Counted from the stretch's first letter, positions 11,441 through 20,656 are shown. The stretch is 64,000 nucleotides of DNA from Segetibacter sp. 3557_3 (GCF_004354985.1 NZ_SMSK01000006.1:124001-188000), one strand, 5' to 3'. A program made the numbers and translations. Notes: generated by a model not told the origin, from the letters alone.

Positions 11441-12383
11441 GTTGAATGGTATCTGCAATTGCCTGGCCTCCATTTTCGAGTAGTTCGGCCGCAGCACCAG
11501 CGCCGAGTTCCGCAGCATCATTAAGCCCGGATTGTCTGGTAATTTCCACCTTATGTTTACCATCCACCGAAAAAATATTGCCGGTAAAAACGATCTGGTC
11601 GCTGTTAATTCGTGCAAGCGCACTTATCGGTGTTGAACAACCCCCCATTAGAGCACGCAAAAAATCTTTTTCAACCCTGGTGCATAATGCGGTTTCCACA
11701 TGGTTGAATGGCTGGCATGCTTCAAAAGCATATTGATCATCTTCTTTGCAAACAACTACTATGGCGCCCTGTGCAGGAGCGGGTAACATCCAATCCAACT
11801 CCAATGAATTTTCGGGCCGTAGATTGATTCGCTCTAACCCCGCCGCTGCAAAAATGGCGGCGTCCCACTCGCTTTCTGCCAGCTTTGTTAAACGCGTATT
11901 TACGTTACCCCGCAGGTTTTCAACTGTGTGTCCCGGGTACCTGTTTAACCATTGTGCTTGACGGCGGATGCTACTTGTTGCAATGACTCCGCTGAGTACC
12001 GGATCCGGGAAGATTGAAGCCGCGCTTACTTGCCACTGATCCATCAATGCTCGATCTTTGAAAACCAGGAGGTCTTTAAAGGAACCGCGTTCAAGTACGG
12101 CCGACTGGATGATCCTTTCCGGGAGCCGGGTGGGAACATCCTTCATGCTATGTACCGCAAGATCGATACGCCCGGTAAGCAAAGCGATGTCGAGGCTTCG
12201 GGTAAATATACCCTGAACACCCATCTCGTAAAGGGGAGTCTGTAAGTCAACATCACCCTCGCTTTTTATGTAAACAAGTTCGGACTCAAAACCGTTCAGA
12301 TACAGCAGTTCCTTAACCCGGGTAGCCTGCCAAACGGCGAGTTGGCTCTCCCGGGTACCAATCTTCAGCACCTTACTCTGCAT
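11424..12383 (-). CDS. hemC: Hydroxymethylbilane synthase (porphobilinogen deaminase)
   Basis: A 319-residue HemC that polymerises four porphobilinogens. Seen: IGTRESQLAVWQ at the N-terminus, HSMKDVPT (catalytic Asp nearby), the arginine-rich ATSSIRRQAQW and ENLRGNVNTRL, and the dipyrromethane-cofactor cysteine at residue 249 in LMGGCSTPI. ATG 12383 lies one base past the hemA stop; a TTG 21 bases upstream inside hemA is a poorer start. Confidence 0.95.
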   Translation of the reverse strand: MQSKVLKIGTRESQLAVWQATRVKELLYLNGFESELVYIKSEGDVDLQTPLYEMGVQGIFTRSLDIALLTGRIDLAVHSMKDVPTRLPERIIQSAVLERGSFKDLLVFKDRALMDQWQVSAASIFPDPVLSGVIATSSIRRQAQWLNRYPGHTVENLRGNVNTRLTKLAESEWDAAIFAAAGLERINLRPENSLELDWMLPAPAQGAIVVVCKEDDQYAFEACQPFNHVETALCTRVEKDFLRALMGGCSTPISALARINSDQIVFTGNIFSVDGKHKVEITRQSGLNDAAELGAGAAAELLENGGQAIADTIQHERTY

Positions 12384-12384
12384 A

Positions 12385-13635
12385 TTAGTTAACGTGGGTA
12401 ACAATAAAATCGTTGATGGCTTCGATATATGCGCAACCGGGGGTTTTCTTAACGCGCATTTTAACCGCCATATTTTTGATGACTTTCTGAATGGCTTGTT
12501 GATTTACACCAGCTACAGCCGGAGACGCCGTATTTAGTTTTGTATAGGTCGACAAAAACATGCTGCATTGATGCATATCATGCAGCTTCTTTTTGACTGC
12601 GTTAATTACGGGTGCATTTTTCCGCATGTCGCACCAGTCAAGAAATTCAGCCTTATGAAGTGCAATAATGGCTTTTGCTTTAGGCACTTCCGCCATCCTT
12701 CTTTGAAGCGTTTCGTCTTTGAGCTTAGAAAGTTCATCGACATTTACGAGTGTGACTCCTGGCAGGCATTTAACACCATCCTGCACATTATATGGAATGG
12801 ATAGGTCAATAACGAGTTTGGGTGAATTGCCTTTGAAAAAGCTGGTAAGAATGGTAGGCTCAGGAGCATTAGTCGACACCAATATAATATCGGCAGCAGC
12901 TACCTGGTCAGCAAGATTTTCGTATGCGTCGTAGCTGAGACCCAATTCAGCCGCAAGGTGGGCTGCCTTCTCTTGGGTTCGGTTTACAAGGGTGATGTTT
13001 GGCTTGTTAAGGTAATCGACCAGGTTTTTACAGGTGTTTCTGCCGATTTTTCCAATGCCGAGTAAAAGTATTTTCTTGCCAGCTACATTATTAAAGTAGC
13101 GACGAATATATTGTACGGCAGCAAAGGATACCGATACGGTACCACCGCTAAGCGCCGTTTGATTCTTGATATTCTTATTGGATTGCAATACGCAGTTTAC
13201 AAGGCGTTCGAGGAAAGCGCCGATAAAGCCATATTGCTTTGCGACCTTCACAGCACACTTAATCTGGCCAATGATTTCATAATCGCCAAGGATCTGGCTT
13301 TCCAGACCAGCACCCACCTCAAAGAGATGTTGAACAGCATCGAGTCCCTGTTTTTTGTACGACAGTTGGCGAAAGGTGTCTATATCGCCCGTTGTGCGTG
13401 TGCACAGTAAGTCGATAAGCTGGGATGGATCCTCGGCAAAACCGTAAATTTCAGTACGGTTACAGGTTGAAAGAATAAAAAATTGGGTGATTCCTGATTG
13501 GTTTGCCATTTCGGCGATAGCAGGATACTGGTCGTTACAAACAGCGAATTGTCCTCTTATTGAAGCTTCAGTCTTTTTATAATTAATTCCAGCTACATAA
13601 AACCTTGATATATTTCCTTGAGTCTGCAGGGTCAT
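12385..13635 (-). CDS. hemA: Glutamyl-tRNA reductase
   Basis: A 416-residue HemA, the NADPH-dependent entry enzyme of the C5 heme pathway, reducing Glu-tRNA to glutamate-1-semialdehyde. The catalytic cysteine is Cys58 in STCNRTEIYGF; the NADPH domain shows ILLLGIGKIGRNTCKNL and VNRTQEKAAHLA; a helical dimerisation domain ends the protein. ATG 13635 is chosen over an upstream in-frame TTG (13659). First gene of the operon hemA-C-D-E-F-B-L; putting the committed step first with all seven genes nearly contiguous suggests control mainly at this promoter. Confidence 0.95.
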   Translation of the reverse strand: MTLQTQGNISRFYVAGINYKKTEASIRGQFAVCNDQYPAIAEMANQSGITQFFILSTCNRTEIYGFAEDPSQLIDLLCTRTTGDIDTFRQLSYKKQGLDAVQHLFEVGAGLESQILGDYEIIGQIKCAVKVAKQYGFIGAFLERLVNCVLQSNKNIKNQTALSGGTVSVSFAAVQYIRRYFNNVAGKKILLLGIGKIGRNTCKNLVDYLNKPNITLVNRTQEKAAHLAAELGLSYDAYENLADQVAAADIILVSTNAPEPTILTSFFKGNSPKLVIDLSIPYNVQDGVKCLPGVTLVNVDELSKLKDETLQRRMAEVPKAKAIIALHKAEFLDWCDMRKNAPVINAVKKKLHDMHQCSMFLSTYTKLNTASPAVAGVNQQAIQKVIKNMAVKMRVKKTPGCAYIEAINDFIVTHVN

Positions 13636-13656
13636 TCTTATGGTTGGTGTAGGACA

Positions 13657-13664
13657 CAAAGGTA
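13657..13664 (-). promoter_or_regulatory. Putative -7 box of the hem operon
   Basis: On the minus strand this reads TACCTTTG, an exact TAnnTTTG match, 21 bases before the hemA ATG. No convincing TTTG is found at -33, so the promoter may need an activator. Confidence 0.45.
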
Positions 13665-13928
13665 TACGCAGCCGTACAGTTTAAATGAATTGCTCTGTCA
13701 TGTTAGAGTCATATTCAATGTCACACATGTAATCAGGAGATATAACGGCTTGAATCACAATCCCGTTCACAATAAATAGAAGCTCCGTATATTATTCATA
13801 CCTCCCGGGCCTTATTTCCATATAAGCCAACAACTTTAAACGCCTGAGCACAATGATTCACCTTTGTTCGTGGCCGGGTACCTGGTACAATTCCTTTATA
13901 CTATCATTGCCAGCCGAAACAAGCAAAT

Positions 13929-14306
13929 ATGAAGGATTTTAAAAAGTATTACCTGCTCCCGGCCCCGCCCGAGGAGGTATATGTAGCATTGACCAACCCT
14001 GCCACGATTAAGTTGTGGACCGGTGAAGAGGCAGTAATGTCGACCGAGCCTGGTTCGGAATTTTCTTTATGGGAGGGCAGTATTGAGGGTCAAAACCTGT
14101 CGTTTGAAGAAGGAAAAAAGATAGAACAGCTCTGGTACTTTGGTGAACAGGAAGAAGACTCTATTGTAACCATCAAATTACACCCGCACAAACAGGGCAC
14201 TTCTGTCGAACTGCGCCATACGAATATACCGGACGAGGTTTACGAGGAAATGGTCGATGGCTGGAACAATAACTACTTCCGGTCTCTTTATGAATTTTAT
14301 GAGTAG
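13929..14306 (+). CDS. SRPBCC (START-like, AHSA1-type) domain protein
   Basis: A 125-residue single-domain protein. The start YYLLPAPPEEVYVALTNPAT, the middle LWYF and the end HTNIPDEVYEEMVDGWNNNY fit the Aha1-C-like branch of the SRPBCC fold, small cup-shaped domains that bind hydrophobic ligands or, in eukaryotes, stimulate Hsp90. No signal peptide, so cytoplasmic. The ligand cannot be told from sequence. It starts a run of plus-strand genes after the hem promoter region (293-base spacer shared with the divergent hemA) but is 151 bases from the Rieske gene, which has its own promoter-like box. Confidence 0.8.
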   Translation: MKDFKKYYLLPAPPEEVYVALTNPATIKLWTGEEAVMSTEPGSEFSLWEGSIEGQNLSFEEGKKIEQLWYFGEQEEDSIVTIKLHPHKQGTSVELRHTNIPDEVYEEMVDGWNNNYFRSLYEFYE

Positions 14307-14405
14307 TGGCGTACTCGTGTTGGTTTACAGGCGTTTTTCGATGAATGTCGACCCAATATTGGTGCCCGCGGCACCGGGCCAGGAAACCCTTTACTGCTTT
14401 CCGAC

Positions 14406-14438
14406 TTAGGCAGTTACCAACTCCAATGCTTACATTTG
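14406..14438 (+). promoter_or_regulatory. Putative promoter of the Rieske oxygenase gene
   Basis: TACATTTG at 14431-14438 is an exact -7 match, 19 bases before the ATG; TTAG at 14406-14409, 21 bases further up, is a near match to the -33 TTTG. Confidence 0.45.
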
Positions 14439-14457
14439 AAGCAATCAAAATCCGTTT

Positions 14458-15510
14458 ATGTCTGCTCCGGTGGGTTTGTATTTGAAAAATCTCTGGTATG
14501 TGGCCTTCTATGGTGGCGAACTAAAGAAAGGAAAACTGTTGCCAAAGGAGGTATTGGGCGAAAAAGTTGTGTTTGGGAGAACAAATGACAATGAAGTTTT
14601 CGCCCTAAAAGACAACTGCCCGCATCGCGGTGTTCCGCTTTCCTGTGGCTGGTTCGATGGTAATCGTATACAATGTTGTTATCATGGCTGGGAGTTCGAC
14701 AGAATGGGGGTCTGCATCAACATTCCCGCTCTTGCACCGGAAACAAACATCCAGGTAAATAAGATTAAAGCTCCCACCTATCCCTGCCGCGAGATAAACG
14801 GGGTGATCTTTATCTACATGCCCGATAAAAAGTTGAGCGACCAGGCAGTATTGAATGATTTGCCCGACCTATTGCTGGCTCCCGACAAAGCCTTTAAACA
14901 TGTGGAGAGAGTGGTGTTACCCTGTAACATCGACCATGCGGTGATCGGCTTAATTGACCCGGCTCATGTCACCTTCGTACACCAGTCGTGGTTTTGGCGT
15001 TCGAAAAAGTCGCTGCGGATCAAGGAAAAACATTTTGAACCCGAGGGCCTTGGTTTCAAAATGGCCAGGCACACCCCATCATCAAACTCCAAAGGGTATA
15101 AAATTCTAAAAGGCGGAACGTCAACAGAAATCACGTTTGAAATTCCCGGCTTTCGACGGGAACACATCAAGATTGGCGAAGACAACGAGATCATTTCTAT
15201 AACCACGCTCACCCCGCTGAATGAAACCGAAACGGAGTTGAACCAGTTTTTCTACACTACCCTTAGCGTTGCAAATATGCTGTGGTGGCCATTGCGAAAA
15301 CTCGGCCGCACATTTATCGGCCAGGACCTGGGCATTTTCAGAAAGTTAAAGGCAGGATTGGAGAATGACCCAAAGCTTTTGCTGGTTGGTGAACCCGATG
15401 CACAGGCGCGTTGGTACTACGAACTTAAAAAGCAGTGGATCAAGGCACAGGAAGAAAATACCCCATTTGTAAACACCCTAAAACACCAGACATTACACTG
15501 GATAACCTAG
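14458..15510 (+). CDS. Rieske-type ring-hydroxylating oxygenase, alpha-subunit-like
   Basis: A 350-residue non-heme iron oxygenase. The N-terminal Rieske domain holds the [2Fe-2S] ligands Cys54-x-His56 and Cys73-x2-His76 (CPHRG ... CCYHGWEF). The catalytic domain shows NIDHAVIGLIDPAHVTFVH, matching the D/H..H iron-binding helix of this family. It resembles the vanillate O-demethylase/pheophorbide oxygenase branch, whose partners are a reductase encoded elsewhere; none is next to it here. The substrate is unknown. A GT25 gene follows after 46 bases and could be co-transcribed. Confidence 0.85.
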   Translation: MSAPVGLYLKNLWYVAFYGGELKKGKLLPKEVLGEKVVFGRTNDNEVFALKDNCPHRGVPLSCGWFDGNRIQCCYHGWEFDRMGVCINIPALAPETNIQVNKIKAPTYPCREINGVIFIYMPDKKLSDQAVLNDLPDLLLAPDKAFKHVERVVLPCNIDHAVIGLIDPAHVTFVHQSWFWRSKKSLRIKEKHFEPEGLGFKMARHTPSSNSKGYKILKGGTSTEITFEIPGFRREHIKIGEDNEIISITTLTPLNETETELNQFFYTTLSVANMLWWPLRKLGRTFIGQDLGIFRKLKAGLENDPKLLLVGEPDAQARWYYELKKQWIKAQEENTPFVNTLKHQTLHWIT

Positions 15511-15556
15511 GCATGATTCCTGTATTCAGACAACCAAAAGGCACCATTTACCACTC

Positions 15557-16339
15557 ATGTCTACTACCCTTGATTTCACCCCAATCAACGAGTTTTTCGA
15601 CCACATCTACGTTATAACCCTCGAAAGAGCCACGCAACGGCAAACCAGGATCAATGAAATACTGTCTGGGTTAAACTACGACTTCTTCATAGGTTCCGAT
15701 AAAAAGGATTTCACCATTGATGGCCTGGTTGAGCAGGGCATCTATGATGAAGCAAAGGCTATTGAACTACACCGTTATAATAAACCAATGAACACCGGGC
15801 AGATTGGTTGCAGCTGGAGTCACCGCCGGGTTTATGAAGACATGCTGAAGCATGGCTATAAAAAGGTACTCATTCTCGAGGACGATGCTGTACCACAGAA
15901 GGAGGGAATGGAACAGGTTGGGCAAATGCTGAGTGAGTTACCGGATGATTGGGACCTGTTGTACTTCGATTATGAAAAAAACTTCCGACGCAATCTCGGA
16001 ACCTTCTTTAAACTGCTCGTTTATCATATCAAGGCATTTTTTGGTAAGCTAAAGTGGAGTCATAAAACCATTGACAACCTTTATACGCGTAAATTCTCTG
16101 AACACCTGCGTTGTGCCGGCTTTCACGACTATACGAGTGCTTACGCGATTACCGATACCACCGCAAAAAAGTTAATTGAACTTCAAACTCCGCTGGCTTT
16201 TGTAGCAGACAACCTGCTTGCACATGCGTGCAGCAATAAGCTGGTAAGGGGATTTGTAGGCATTCCAAAGGTATTTGTCCAGGCCAGTCAATCGGAGGAC
16301 AAGAAGCTCCGGGAAAGTTTTGTTGAAAGTGCAGTATAA
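15557..16339 (+). CDS. Glycosyltransferase family 25 protein
   Basis: A 260-residue protein starting with HIYVITLERATQRQTRI, then GQIGCSWSHRRVYEDML and the LILEDDAVP acidic motif, the standard GT25 order. GT25 enzymes add sugars to lipooligosaccharide or, in animals, to collagen. No membrane segment; probably acts at the cytoplasmic face of the inner membrane. Length is usual. The acceptor cannot be inferred. No terminator is visible before the convergent marC gene. Confidence 0.85.
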   Translation: MSTTLDFTPINEFFDHIYVITLERATQRQTRINEILSGLNYDFFIGSDKKDFTIDGLVEQGIYDEAKAIELHRYNKPMNTGQIGCSWSHRRVYEDMLKHGYKKVLILEDDAVPQKEGMEQVGQMLSELPDDWDLLYFDYEKNFRRNLGTFFKLLVYHIKAFFGKLKWSHKTIDNLYTRKFSEHLRCAGFHDYTSAYAITDTTAKKLIELQTPLAFVADNLLAHACSNKLVRGFVGIPKVFVQASQSEDKKLRESFVESAV

Positions 16340-16567
16340 TGGTGCAGTTTTGGACCCAGGACAAAGTAAAGTCACCCGCAAGATCCGAATTATTGCGGCC
16401 AATTCCCTGTGGCATAGGGATGATCAGGAAAAGAATACCGTGGCAGACTTACACAGGTTGTTGCTTTAAGCGACAGGATATCACCTGTTACTGAATTGAA
16501 ATCTAATCATGGGAGGTTTTCTAAAGCGAAGGCGACTACCTGATTGATTCGAACGATCCATCTTCCA

Positions 16568-17146
16568 CTACTTTCCAAACTCCCCTACGTTGCTGCTAAA
16601 TATCCTAACGGCAATCGCGAGCAGGATTACACCAAAGAACTTCCTCACGGCAATCAGTCCTGCTTCTCCCAACACTCTTTCGATCAAGCGTAGTGATTTA
16701 AGCACAATGTACACCAGTACCAGGTTCACGAGTATGCCCAGCAAGATGTTGATTTCGTCAAAGTCAGCCCGTAACGACATAACGGTGGTGAGCGTTCCCG
16801 ATCCGGCTATCACCGGAAATGCAATCGGAACTACGGTTCCGGCCCTGGCGTTTTTGTCATCTTTAAAGATTTCATGACCAAGCACCATTTCAAGTCCCAA
16901 GAGGAAGATTACAATAGATCCGCCCACTGCAAAGGAGCTTACGGTTACCCCCAACAACGATAAAAAAGGCTTGCCCACAAACAGGAAACCAACCATAAAA
17001 AGGCCTGAAATAATGGTTGCGCGAAACTCACGAATACCACCCATCTTAACCTTCAAGGAAATAAAGAGCGGAATGGAGCCAATTGCATCGATAACCGCGA
17101 ATAAGGTGAAACTAACGGTAAGAAATTGTTGAAGATCAAATTTCAT
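16568..17146 (-). CDS. MarC family integral membrane protein
   Basis: A 192-residue protein with about six hydrophobic segments. FAVIDAIGSIPLFISL near the N-terminus, PIAFPVIAGSGTLTTVMSL in the middle and FFGVILLAIAVRI at the end are typical of MarC (UPF0056). Despite the name, the family has no proven role in multidrug resistance; transport of a small solute is possible. Its -7 box lies inside the T-run of the btuB terminator. Confidence 0.88.
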   Translation of the reverse strand: MKFDLQQFLTVSFTLFAVIDAIGSIPLFISLKVKMGGIREFRATIISGLFMVGFLFVGKPFLSLLGVTVSSFAVGGSIVIFLLGLEMVLGHEIFKDDKNARAGTVVPIAFPVIAGSGTLTTVMSLRADFDEINILLGILVNLVLVYIVLKSLRLIERVLGEAGLIAVRKFFGVILLAIAVRIFSSNVGEFGK

Positions 17147-17162
17147 GGAGAGGGCATTTGCA

Positions 17163-17170
17163 CAAAAATA
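17163..17170 (-). promoter_or_regulatory. -7 box of marC
   Basis: Minus strand reads TATTTTTG, an exact TAnnTTTG match 16 bases before the ATG. It overlaps the U-rich tail of the btuB terminator just upstream. Confidence 0.45.
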
Positions 17171-17193
17171 AACATCCCGCAGCAGCGGGATGT
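17163..17193 (-). terminator. Terminator after the BtuB-like receptor
   Basis: Perfect 9-bp stem ACATCCCGC/GCGGGATGT with a 4-base loop (17172-17193), followed on the minus strand by a T-rich tail. It lies 26 bases after the btuB stop. Confidence 0.8.
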
Positions 17194-17219
17194 AACGGGG
17201 AATTGAACATCAGGTCTTC

Positions 17220-19145
17220 TTAAAAACTAAATGCGACCCCGGCATTCAGGAACAGAGGGATCGAGTTATAACCCCTCACATCGTAAAATACCCGGTTGGT
17301 AATGTTTTGTGCATCGGCAAAGAAGTCGAAGTGGGTATTTAAGTTATAGTTCGCATGTGCCGACAGCAAAAAGTAATCCTCTAATACAACATCCTTTCTT
17401 TGGTAACCGCCAACATCGTAACGGCTGCTTACATAGCGGCCCGTTACCGACACATCCAGGTTCTTGAACGGCTGTCCGCCAATGGTTAGGTTTGCCTGGT
17501 GTTTTGGTCTTCTCAGGGAGTAGTCGTAGGTTACGGTATCCTTGTTCGTCACCCTGTTTTGGGTTGTTTCTTTAGGATCCAGGAAGGTGTAATTTCCGGT
17601 TACATAAATCTTGTCAACAGGCTTGTAAGTCACTTCGTATTCAATTCCATTAACCACCTGCCTTACATAGTTAAAATATTTAAACGTGATGTAGTTATAA
17701 TCAATGCCGTTATTAATGCGCCTATTGAAATAGACAAACCGGGTGTTCAGGCGATCGTGGTTGTACTGGATGCCTGCTTCATAATTCACCGACTCCTCCT
17801 GCTCAAGTTTTGGATTAATACTTAACTGGTAGAGTGTGGGCGCTTTGAACCCGCTTGCAATACTTCCGAAGACCCTCCATCGGTTACCAAGCGCATACGA
17901 AGGGTTGAAAGTATAGGTAGCATTACTACCATACCTGGAGTGCGTATTTAGCCGCCCACCCAGTTCTACGTTCAATCGTTTATTTGTGCCACTGTAATTT
18001 AACGAGCCGTAAAGGGCGCTTTGACTCAGAGAAGTATCGGTGAAAGCACTTCTGAATGGCCCAAAACTGCTTACAGAGAAATACTTCTGGTTATAAGATG
18101 AGTACCGGTAGTCTGCACCCTGAAGAAGCGTAAAGCCACTCCCAAGGTTGACGCTGGCATAAAATTCTACGAACTGCGTTTTGCCGAAGTACTGGTTGTC
18201 CTCGAAAATAGTACCCGATTTAAATGTACTATCGTTCAAATACGTTCTTTTAAGTTCGCTATATTGGTAGGTGCCCGTAAGCGTAAGAAAGTCTTTCTTG
18301 TAATTGAACCCTGCTCCACCCGTAAATACACTGTTGTTGATTACGTAATCTTTCTCGTCGGAAAATACCCCTGCGTCAATGTCGCTCTTGTATTGGCTAT
18401 ACATACCAAAAGAACGAAACGAAAGGTTGGGCGTAGCCTGCACCAATACCTGTGCATTGGCAATATTACCATCATAGCCATCATGATCGAAGTTCCTGTT
18501 TCCGATAGTGTCGCGAGCGGCAGAAAAACCGTCGGTTCTCAATTTTGCATACCTCGCAGAATAGCTCACCTTCCCCGACTTCCCATAAACCTGGGTACTT
18601 CCTTTTACCGTACCATAGTTGCCGCCGTTGACTGTACCCTTAATGTTAAGGGCCTTTTTTGCGTCGGGGTTAATCGTGATGATATTGATAACTCCGGAAA
18701 CCGCGTCTGAGCCATACAAAGTGGATTGAGCGCCTTTACAGATTTCAATCCGATCGATGTTGTCAATGGAGAACAGGTTCAGATCAAATTCATTGTTTAT
18801 CATACTTGGGTCATTAACGGGCACCCCATCCATGAGTATTAGGGCACGGCCAGAGGCTGCACCCCTAACGTAAACCGTTTGCACTGTACCGATATTGTTA
18901 AGGGCACCGTTGATTGTGATACCGGCTTGCTCGTTAAGCACCTGGCTCACGGTTTTTCCACGACTTTGCTCAAGCTGCGACTTGTTGATCACGGTGATCA
19001 CTTTACCCGTCGTACTTTGTTTTTGTTGGTACTTGTTGGCCGTAACTACCACTTCGTCGAGCTGATTTGCCCTGATGGTGTCTGTTTGTGCCTGGGCGAC
19101 TAACCCTGATAGAATAAATGCTGTTGAAAGTAAATTCCTGTTCAT
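17220..19145 (-). CDS. btuB: BtuB-like TonB-dependent cobalamin receptor
   Basis: A 641-residue outer membrane receptor. Signal peptide at residues 1-20 (ending AQAQ), TonB box region LDEVVVTANK, plug domain near 45-150 (VSQVLNEQAGI, VYVRGAASGRALILMDGVPV, IEICKGAQSTLYGSDAVSGVINI), then a 22-strand-type barrel ending in an aromatic FSF. The plug has the compact BtuB layout and there is no N-terminal carboxypeptidase-like domain as in SusC. Assignment to vitamin B12 or another corrinoid rests mainly on the cobalamin riboswitch upstream. No BtuCDF genes are adjacent. Expression should fall when cobalamin is plentiful. Confidence 0.9.
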   Translation of the reverse strand: MNRNLLSTAFILSGLVAQAQTDTIRANQLDEVVVTANKYQQKQSTTGKVITVINKSQLEQSRGKTVSQVLNEQAGITINGALNNIGTVQTVYVRGAASGRALILMDGVPVNDPSMINNEFDLNLFSIDNIDRIEICKGAQSTLYGSDAVSGVINIITINPDAKKALNIKGTVNGGNYGTVKGSTQVYGKSGKVSYSARYAKLRTDGFSAARDTIGNRNFDHDGYDGNIANAQVLVQATPNLSFRSFGMYSQYKSDIDAGVFSDEKDYVINNSVFTGGAGFNYKKDFLTLTGTYQYSELKRTYLNDSTFKSGTIFEDNQYFGKTQFVEFYASVNLGSGFTLLQGADYRYSSYNQKYFSVSSFGPFRSAFTDTSLSQSALYGSLNYSGTNKRLNVELGGRLNTHSRYGSNATYTFNPSYALGNRWRVFGSIASGFKAPTLYQLSINPKLEQEESVNYEAGIQYNHDRLNTRFVYFNRRINNGIDYNYITFKYFNYVRQVVNGIEYEVTYKPVDKIYVTGNYTFLDPKETTQNRVTNKDTVTYDYSLRRPKHQANLTIGGQPFKNLDVSVTGRYVSSRYDVGGYQRKDVVLEDYFLLSAHANYNLNTHFDFFADAQNITNRVFYDVRGYNSIPLFLNAGVAFSF

Positions 19146-19261
19146 AGACCCGGTTTTGGCTATGAACCTTCGGTAAAAGATACAATGAAATGAAAAGGTC
19201 TTTTAAAAGACAATCACATCCCTGCTTTTCTCCCGAAAGCCCGATGAATAAATGATTTAAC

Positions 19262-19452
19262 CTGGCAGGTCTTCTGGCTCGTTTCCTGTTAATAACCTTC
19301 CCATTCGTTAGAACAGTGGTGTGAGCATTAACAGTTTTTCCTGGGCGATAAACGCCTGTTGAAACTTACAGCTACGGGGATAGCGCCGGAGTTACACCGG
19401 CTTCCCTTTTAATCCCGTTCGGGTATTACCGAAAGCAGGAACCAGATCCGGT
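19262..19452 (-). promoter_or_regulatory. Cobalamin riboswitch upstream of the BtuB-like receptor
   Basis: Read on the minus strand, the region ends with GAGCCAGAAGACCTGCC (19264-19280), the B12 box, and carries GCCGGTGTAACTCCGGC (19385-19401), one of the conserved internal stems, plus the 5' GGATCTGGTTCC stem near 19436-19450. The overall size of about 190 nt and order of elements match the AdoCbl class. It ends 117 bases before the btuB ATG, so control may be translational or by termination in that gap. Confidence 0.92.
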
Positions 19453-19453
19453 G

Positions 19454-19461
19454 CAAATGTA
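19454..19461 (-). promoter_or_regulatory. -7 box upstream of the cobalamin riboswitch
   Basis: Minus strand reads TACATTTG, an exact match that places the transcript start at the 5' edge of the riboswitch. Confidence 0.5.
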
Positions 19462-19699
19462 TAAGCGCGGCTATCAAAGAAAAATTTTTTTGTTTGTGCA
19501 CAAGGTACTTACCTGCATGATTTCCTAAACAATAGTGCAACGGGAGTAGCGTCAACTGTTGTAGCAGCGGGGATAAATCGGCCAACCTAACCTTAACTTG
19601 GGCCAACAAGGCGAGAAACAGAACTAATCAGGCCGATTTTGGAGTAACAATCGGGATGGTACCAAAAATGCATGATCTAACCTATACTTTTCGACCGTT

Positions 19700-20656
19700 A
19701 TGAATGTAATAGATATTCTGCTCATTTTAATCATCTTGTTTTCTGTCTGGCGTGGATGGCACACCGGCTTTATATCAGGACTTGCATCACTAATTGTATT
19801 GGCTGGCAGTGTCTGGGTTGCCCTGGTTGGCTATCCCTATGTTTCCACACAATTGCTCAGTTTTTTTCCTTCCGTCGCAGGCTGGTCTGAAGCACTTGCT
19901 TTTATCCTTTTGTTGTTTTTGGCCCGCATAGCGTTGGGCGTGTTGATCAATGCTGTTATTAGCCGACTGCCTAAAAGCAGCCAGGACAATGTGGTAAACC
20001 GCGCGCTTGGTGTGGCACCCGGCTTTGTAAATGGATTAATTTATGCAGCGCTGGTGTCGGCATTGCTGCTTTCCTTCCCATTGCCCGAGCAGGTGTCGAT
20101 TAAGGTTTCAGAAAGTTATATGGCGGGATATTTTTCCCGACCTGTTGAATATTTTGGCGAAAAGCTGTCGCCGGTGTTTGAAGACGTTCCAACCCCTGCG
20201 ATGAACAATACAACAGCAAGGCCGGGGTCCGATGGCATGCTAAAGCTGCCTTTTAAGGTAAGTGACTTTAAGCCGCGACCCGACCTTGAGGCGCAAATGC
20301 TTGATCTTGTAAACCAGGAAAGAGACACTGCAGGATTAAATCCGCTTAAAGCGGATACGGCATTACGATCCGTTGCAAGGGCTCATTCACACGACATGTT
20401 TGCGCGGGGGTATTTTTCTCATGTAACGCCGGAGGGCAAGTCGCCCTCTGACCGGATAAGAAAGGCCCGGGTCCGCTTCCTGATTGCAGGAGAAAACCTG
20501 GCGATCGGACCTAACCTGAAAATCTGCCATAAAGGCCTAATGAATTCACCTGGCCATAAAGCCAATATATTACGCCGATCCTACGGGCGGGTGGGTATAG
20601 GCATACTCGACGGAGGCATACACGGCATAATGATTACCCAAAACTTCAGGAACTAA
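19700..20656 (+). CDS. CvpA-type membrane domain fused to a CAP (SCP/PR-1) domain
   Basis: A 318-residue two-domain protein. Residues 1-160 form a CvpA-like domain with four hydrophobic segments (VIDILLILIILFSVWRGWHTG, the family start). After a linker, residues about 195-318 are a bacterial YkwD-like CAP domain: MLDLVNQERDTAGLNPL, ARAHSHDMFARGYFSH, GENLA, SPGHKANIL and MITQNF, with both putative active-site histidines. The CAP part should face the periplasm. CvpA relatives anchor periplasmic enzymes in other bacteria (the serine protease MarP of mycobacteria has this plan), so the fusion suggests a tethered periplasmic or envelope-binding function. Convergent with the ABC exporter. Confidence 0.88.
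   Translation: MNVIDILLILIILFSVWRGWHTGFISGLASLIVLAGSVWVALVGYPYVSTQLLSFFPSVAGWSEALAFILLLFLARIALGVLINAVISRLPKSSQDNVVNRALGVAPGFVNGLIYAALVSALLLSFPLPEQVSIKVSESYMAGYFSRPVEYFGEKLSPVFEDVPTPAMNNTTARPGSDGMLKLPFKVSDFKPRPDLEAQMLDLVNQERDTAGLNPLKADTALRSVARAHSHDMFARGYFSHVTPEGKSPSDRIRKARVRFLIAGENLAIGPNLKICHKGLMNSPGHKANILRRSYGRVGIGILDGGIHGIMITQNFRN

Noticed and set aside
19409-19609. 66-codon minus-strand frame upstream of btuB
   Set aside because: It overlaps the cobalamin riboswitch and its promoter box.
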